Of a stretch of DNA of 64,000 bases, positions 60,973-64,000 are shown piece after piece. The stretch lies in assembly GCF_030816015.1 (NCBI RefSeq), contig NZ_JAUSXN010000001.1:6340844-6404843 (forward strand). The letters run 5' to 3'. The position numbers and the translations under genes are program-made. Position 1 is the first letter of the stretch; each line of letters begins with the position of its first letter. This DNA is from Pedobacter sp. W3I1 (GTDB taxonomy: Bacteria; Bacteroidota; Bacteroidia; Sphingobacteriales; Sphingobacteriaceae). The notes under the pieces were generated by a model that was not told the DNA's origin, ran no database searches, and worked only from the letters and a program-made list of their open reading frames with translations.

Positions 60973-61564
60973 CATCAAACATGATACTATCCTGAATGTC
61001 AGAGTGAAATTTTAGATACCCTGCTTTTCCACCAAACCAATCTAATACTTCTTGCTTTTTTAGTTTGGTATCAGTATCCAGTAAAATCCGATTGTAAGAA
61101 CTCCATTTCCAATCTCTAAAATCTGCTATGAGTTTGTGTTTCTGGGGGTTTGCATGAATATAATAAATGAGTCCGCTTAAATAGAATTCATCATTTATCT
61201 CGGCACGTTTGAATGGTGTCTGAAACAATGTGCCAATTCTTTTATGCTGAATATTAAATGCTAGCGCATAGGATTGAAAAAATATTCTGAATTGCTTGCT
61301 TACAATATCATGCACTGAAAATTCACTAATTGGGTCATTAGCCTTTAAACTTTCTTTAACCCGGATTAGCAGATGAAAATGATTCCCTAATAAACAATAT
61401 GCATATACGTCTAAAACATTGGAAAGGTACAGATCGAATTTTTTTAGGAAAAATCTATAATTAGCATCTGATTTAAAAAGTGGTTGCCTATCTATAGATC
61501 GGTTATAAATATGATAGAATTTTCCTTGTTCAAATTTAGTATAGTAATGTTCGGTCTTTGCCAT
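60965..61564 (-). CDS. REP-associated tyrosine transposase (RAYT, Y1/HUH superfamily)
   Basis: A 199-residue protein of the IS200/IS605-like Y1 transposase group. The HUH metal motif is NHFHLLIR near residue 90. The catalytic Tyr is likely in LIYYIHANPQKHKLI, the RAYT hallmark. The start motif KFEQGKFYHIYNRS is typical. The start at 61564 (MAKTEHYY) is chosen over one 13 codons upstream. It is bracketed by two copies of the hairpin AGCTTTGACAAC, at 60926-60972 and 61615-61661, the arrangement of a REP-RAYT unit. Such enzymes are single-copy, vertically inherited genes that move or cut REP sequences rather than typical insertion sequences. Confidence 0.92.
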   Translation of the reverse strand: MAKTEHYYTKFEQGKFYHIYNRSIDRQPLFKSDANYRFFLKKFDLYLSNVLDVYAYCLLGNHFHLLIRVKESLKANDPISEFSVHDIVSKQFRIFFQSYALAFNIQHKRIGTLFQTPFKRAEINDEFYLSGLIYYIHANPQKHKLIADFRDWKWSSYNRILLDTDTKLKKQEVLDWFGGKAGYLKFHSDIQDSIMFDEL

Positions 61565-61614
61565 AAGAATGTCGCATAAACCAATATACCAAAAAAACAG
61601 CATTCTTTTAAAAT

Positions 61615-61661
61615 AGCTTTGACAACTTCCTTTCTACTTTATTAGTAAAGTTGTCAAAGCT
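61615..61661. repeat. Palindromic repeat flanking the RAYT gene, 5' side
   Basis: AGCTTTGACAACTT (61615-61628) and AAGTTGTCAAAGCT (61648-61661) form a perfect 14-bp stem. It shares its first twelve bases with the palindrome on the other side of the gene. Confidence 0.9.
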
Positions 61662-61679
61662 GATCCGCACTGTGTTTTA

Positions 61680-62981
61680 TCAGTACAGCACCCTAAACTT
61701 TATCGTGTGCTCGATCTTTTTAAGTGATTTAAACAACTGTTTATCATACTGTGCATTGATATCGGTAATGGCATAGCCAATATCAGGATTGGTCATTAAA
61801 AACTGGCTCACAATATTGATATCGTGTTTAGCAAAAACAGTATTGATTTTTGCCATAATACCCGGAACGTTTTTGTGAATGTGAATTAAGCGGTGCGATT
61901 TCTCAATTTTTGGCAATTGCAAATTTGGAAAATTACTACTTAAATAAGTTGCCCCGGTGTTCATAAAATCGGCAACCCGTTTCGGGATAAAATCGATATT
62001 ACGTGGATTATTTTTCGGGTCATCAAAAACAACAATGCCTTGTTTAGTACATAAACTAAGGTCTATTTTATTTTTTGCATTACCTAAATATCCAATAGTT
62101 TTTAGCTTAGCTGCATTCTTTAACTGTTCCTTGCTTATTTTTTCGCCGTCAGCTAAAAGGATAATTCCCACATCTTTTACGTATTTATCTTCAAAAGAAG
62201 TTTTATGTCTGATCGATAAACCATCATTTTTAAGGATAGAAATCGTTAAGGGGTCAACCTCACCAATTACCAGGCAAAGGATTCTATTTTTAGGATAAGA
62301 AATGGCACGTGGCAGATCGTTTACGTACAAAAACTCATCGAAACTTGGTGTTACATGGTCTGCTTTCGAAACAATGCTTTCACGGGCAATATTCTCTGTA
62401 AATGCAAAAAATTTATTGATGATACCACTTTCGCGTAATTGGAAATCAGAATAACCGTCACCTATGCCAAATAACTCGCCTTCGAGTTTTAAATGCTGAA
62501 GTAATTTTACTTTACCACCTTCTTCACTTAAGGGATTGGTATGATCGTAATCTATAATTTTACCATCGCCAGTGGTTACAAAGGTATTGGCATAAATATT
62601 TTCCTTTTTAATGTGGTACTGGCTCACTACTGGGGTAATAAATTCCTTAAACCCGCCTGAAACAATCAGCACCTCATCGGCATGCTTCTTAAAAAACTCT
62701 GCATTACGCGAAAAAGAAGTAGATACTTTCTTTTTTAAATGTTTTATGAGTTGTTTTAAATGATCTTCATTTGCTTCCAGAAGCTTAACACGTTGTGCTA
62801 AACTTTCGGAGAAGGAAAGTTTTCCTTCCATGGCAAAATTGGTGTAATCTTCAATTTTTTGGAAAATCGCCTCTTTATCTGGGTGGCTCTTTAGCGAAAT
62901 TCGGGCAAGTTCATCAAGTGCTTCTACCTGTGTAAAGGTACTATCAAAATCGATGATGTAATAGGCTTTCTGTTTGGGCAT
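61680..62981 (-). CDS. Phosphoserine phosphatase fused to a SerA-like remnant and ACT domain
   Basis: A 433-residue three-part protein. Residues ~1-215 are a SerB-like HAD phosphatase: nucleophile DFDST (Asp11, Asp13), VSGGF near 108 and GDGYSD near 175. Residues ~230-345 resemble the substrate-binding half of phosphoglycerate dehydrogenase, with LKNAAKLKTIGYLGNAKNKIDL, but no NAD-binding Rossmann domain. The last ~75 residues are an ACT domain, RLIHIHKNVPGIMAKINTVF, close to the serine-sensing domain of SerA. It probably performs the last step of serine synthesis with serine feedback control; that role is inference. It overlaps the upstream dehydrogenase gene by one base (TAATG). Confidence 0.85.
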   Translation of the reverse strand: MPKQKAYYIIDFDSTFTQVEALDELARISLKSHPDKEAIFQKIEDYTNFAMEGKLSFSESLAQRVKLLEANEDHLKQLIKHLKKKVSTSFSRNAEFFKKHADEVLIVSGGFKEFITPVVSQYHIKKENIYANTFVTTGDGKIIDYDHTNPLSEEGGKVKLLQHLKLEGELFGIGDGYSDFQLRESGIINKFFAFTENIARESIVSKADHVTPSFDEFLYVNDLPRAISYPKNRILCLVIGEVDPLTISILKNDGLSIRHKTSFEDKYVKDVGIILLADGEKISKEQLKNAAKLKTIGYLGNAKNKIDLSLCTKQGIVVFDDPKNNPRNIDFIPKRVADFMNTGATYLSSNFPNLQLPKIEKSHRLIHIHKNVPGIMAKINTVFAKHDINIVSQFLMTNPDIGYAITDINAQYDKQLFKSLKKIEHTIKFRVLY

Positions 62982-63943
62982 TATTTTAAATGTTGGGTAA
63001 TTTCTTTTATGCTGTCGGCAACTGGCTTAAAGGTAATGCCTGTTGCCTTTTTTACTTTATTGTTATTGTAATAACTTAAGGTTAAGCTGCTTTTTGCAGC
63101 ATCTTTAGTGATGGAGGGCTGTTTACCCGTAAATATGGATGCAAATTTTAAGGCCCTCCAGGCTATTCCTAGCATCCACGGTTTTGCTTCTTTTGTTGGT
63201 GCTTTAACACCAAAACCCAGCGCAATTTCACTGAACAGATCTTTATAATGATAATCATCGGCAGAAATGATATACCGCTCTCCCGAAACTTCGGTATCCA
63301 TTAACCGAATCATCGCTTTGGCCACATCTTCCACATCAACAAAACCCGAAGCACCATCTGTATAAAATGGAAAACCATCTTTTACCAGTTTAAAAATTGC
63401 TCCGCTCCCCTCAAAACCTGCATTTTTACCAATAATTACCGATGGGTTGACAATGATGGCGTTTAAACCTTCAGTAATGCCCCGCCAAACCTCCATCTCA
63501 CCCTCATATTTCGATAAACCATAGGCGTGTGCTCTGGCATCATATTCCCAAAAGTCTTTTTCAGTAATTTTATTGCCCTTTTTAGCATTTCCTAACGCAG
63601 CAACTGAGCTTACATGCAATAAACGACAATTATTTTCGGCACAAAGATTTACAATGTTCGAGGTTCCATCTATGTTTACATGAAAAAGTTGCTTTTTATC
63701 TTTTGGGTTGAAGGACACAAAAGCTGCGCAATGGTAAACTTTGGTAATCCCGATAAAGGCATCTTCCAATGCAGAAGGCTCATTAATATCAGCCTCAAAC
63801 CATTCAATGAGTGGGATATTCTGGATTTGTGAAGGGATTTTAGATTTCTCCCGCCTCAAGGCCCGAACAGCTATACCCCTATCGGTTAACTGCTTAATTA
63901 ATTCAGATCCTAAAAATCCAGTTCCTCCGGTTACCAGTATCAT
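62981..63943 (-). CDS. NAD-dependent epimerase/dehydratase (extended SDR)
   Basis: A 320-residue oxidoreductase with an N-terminal Rossmann fold: VTGGTGFLGSELI for the dinucleotide, DINEPSALEDAF and HVSSVAALG with the active Ser. The catalytic pair is YGLSK (Tyr and Lys three residues later). The C-terminal part is of the dihydroflavonol-4-reductase-like kind often found in Bacteroidetes with no fixed substrate. Translation is coupled to the SerB-like gene through a TAATG overlap. A -7-like box (TATTTTTG, minus strand, 63980-63987) is close to the window edge. The last 57 bases of the window hold no further feature. Confidence 0.9.
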   Translation of the reverse strand: MILVTGGTGFLGSELIKQLTDRGIAVRALRREKSKIPSQIQNIPLIEWFEADINEPSALEDAFIGITKVYHCAAFVSFNPKDKKQLFHVNIDGTSNIVNLCAENNCRLLHVSSVAALGNAKKGNKITEKDFWEYDARAHAYGLSKYEGEMEVWRGITEGLNAIIVNPSVIIGKNAGFEGSGAIFKLVKDGFPFYTDGASGFVDVEDVAKAMIRLMDTEVSGERYIISADDYHYKDLFSEIALGFGVKAPTKEAKPWMLGIAWRALKFASIFTGKQPSITKDAAKSSLTLSYYNNNKVKKATGITFKPVADSIKEITQHLK

Positions 63944-64000
63944 TTTATTTTTTTCGAGCTATATGTGGAAATACGCATTCAAAAATAGATATTTGAGCCG

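Noticed and set aside
60965..61661. A complete insertion sequence
   Set aside because: The enzyme is a RAYT with REP palindromes on both sides and no target duplication, fitting a domesticated REP unit rather than an autonomous IS.

Overview
The window looks like chromosomal DNA of a Bacteroidetes bacterium, most likely Sphingobacteriaceae and Pedobacter-like. Signs are a SusC/SusD pair, several TonB-dependent receptors, Cys-Lys-Lys lipoprotein signals, DUF4270 and DUF4920 proteins, an A+T-rich composition, almost no Shine-Dalgarno sequences, and promoters of the Bacteroidetes type (TTG, 17-21 bases, TAnnTTTG). No rRNA, tRNA, CRISPR array or prophage was seen.

Layout. 0-5 kb: tail of a TonB-dependent receptor, an ABC exporter, a small membrane protein, a 1.4-kb array of four ~370-bp repeats and an MFS transporter. 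5-18 kb: an orphan susD/susC pair, recG, a decayed RarD/EamA permease gene, ridA, a 45-aa membrane protein, a strongly expressed OmpA-type porin, aminopeptidase P and meaB. 18-29 kb: a surface-glycan locus of several glycosyltransferases, an MsbA-like ABC transporter, a DUF5672 protein and an O-acyltransferase, built from two convergent gene blocks. 29-34 kb: an accessory stretch with a MACPF lipoprotein, a PDZ-less S41 peptidase, an XRE regulator and a DUF4143 ATPase.

34-39 kb: the rimP-nusA-infB operon with a candidate leader attenuator. 39-45 kb: small membrane and lipoproteins, acyl-CoA dehydrogenase, and an AraC regulator next to a TonB-dependent receptor. 45-49.6 kb: panC, panD and a flippase-like protein, divergent from a half-length glycogen-synthase-like protein and a DUF4270 lipoprotein. 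49.7-56.4 kb: ssb and mutY, then HU, a TPR protein, a 29-aa very basic protein, RNase G and radA. 56-64 kb: DUF4920, ilvE, tryptophan 2,3-dioxygenase, a fluoride-riboswitch-controlled CLC-type fluoride antiporter, a RAYT transposase between two hairpin repeats, a SerB/SerA-like/ACT fusion and a sugar-epimerase-like dehydrogenase.

The strongest regulatory observation is the fluoride (crcB) riboswitch at about 59562-59613, whose 5' end falls at the predicted transcription start of a CLC gene carrying fluoride-antiporter signatures. Most palindromic repeats in the window sit in gaps between convergent genes. Possible lesions are a frameshift at the start of susD and the RarD pseudogene.
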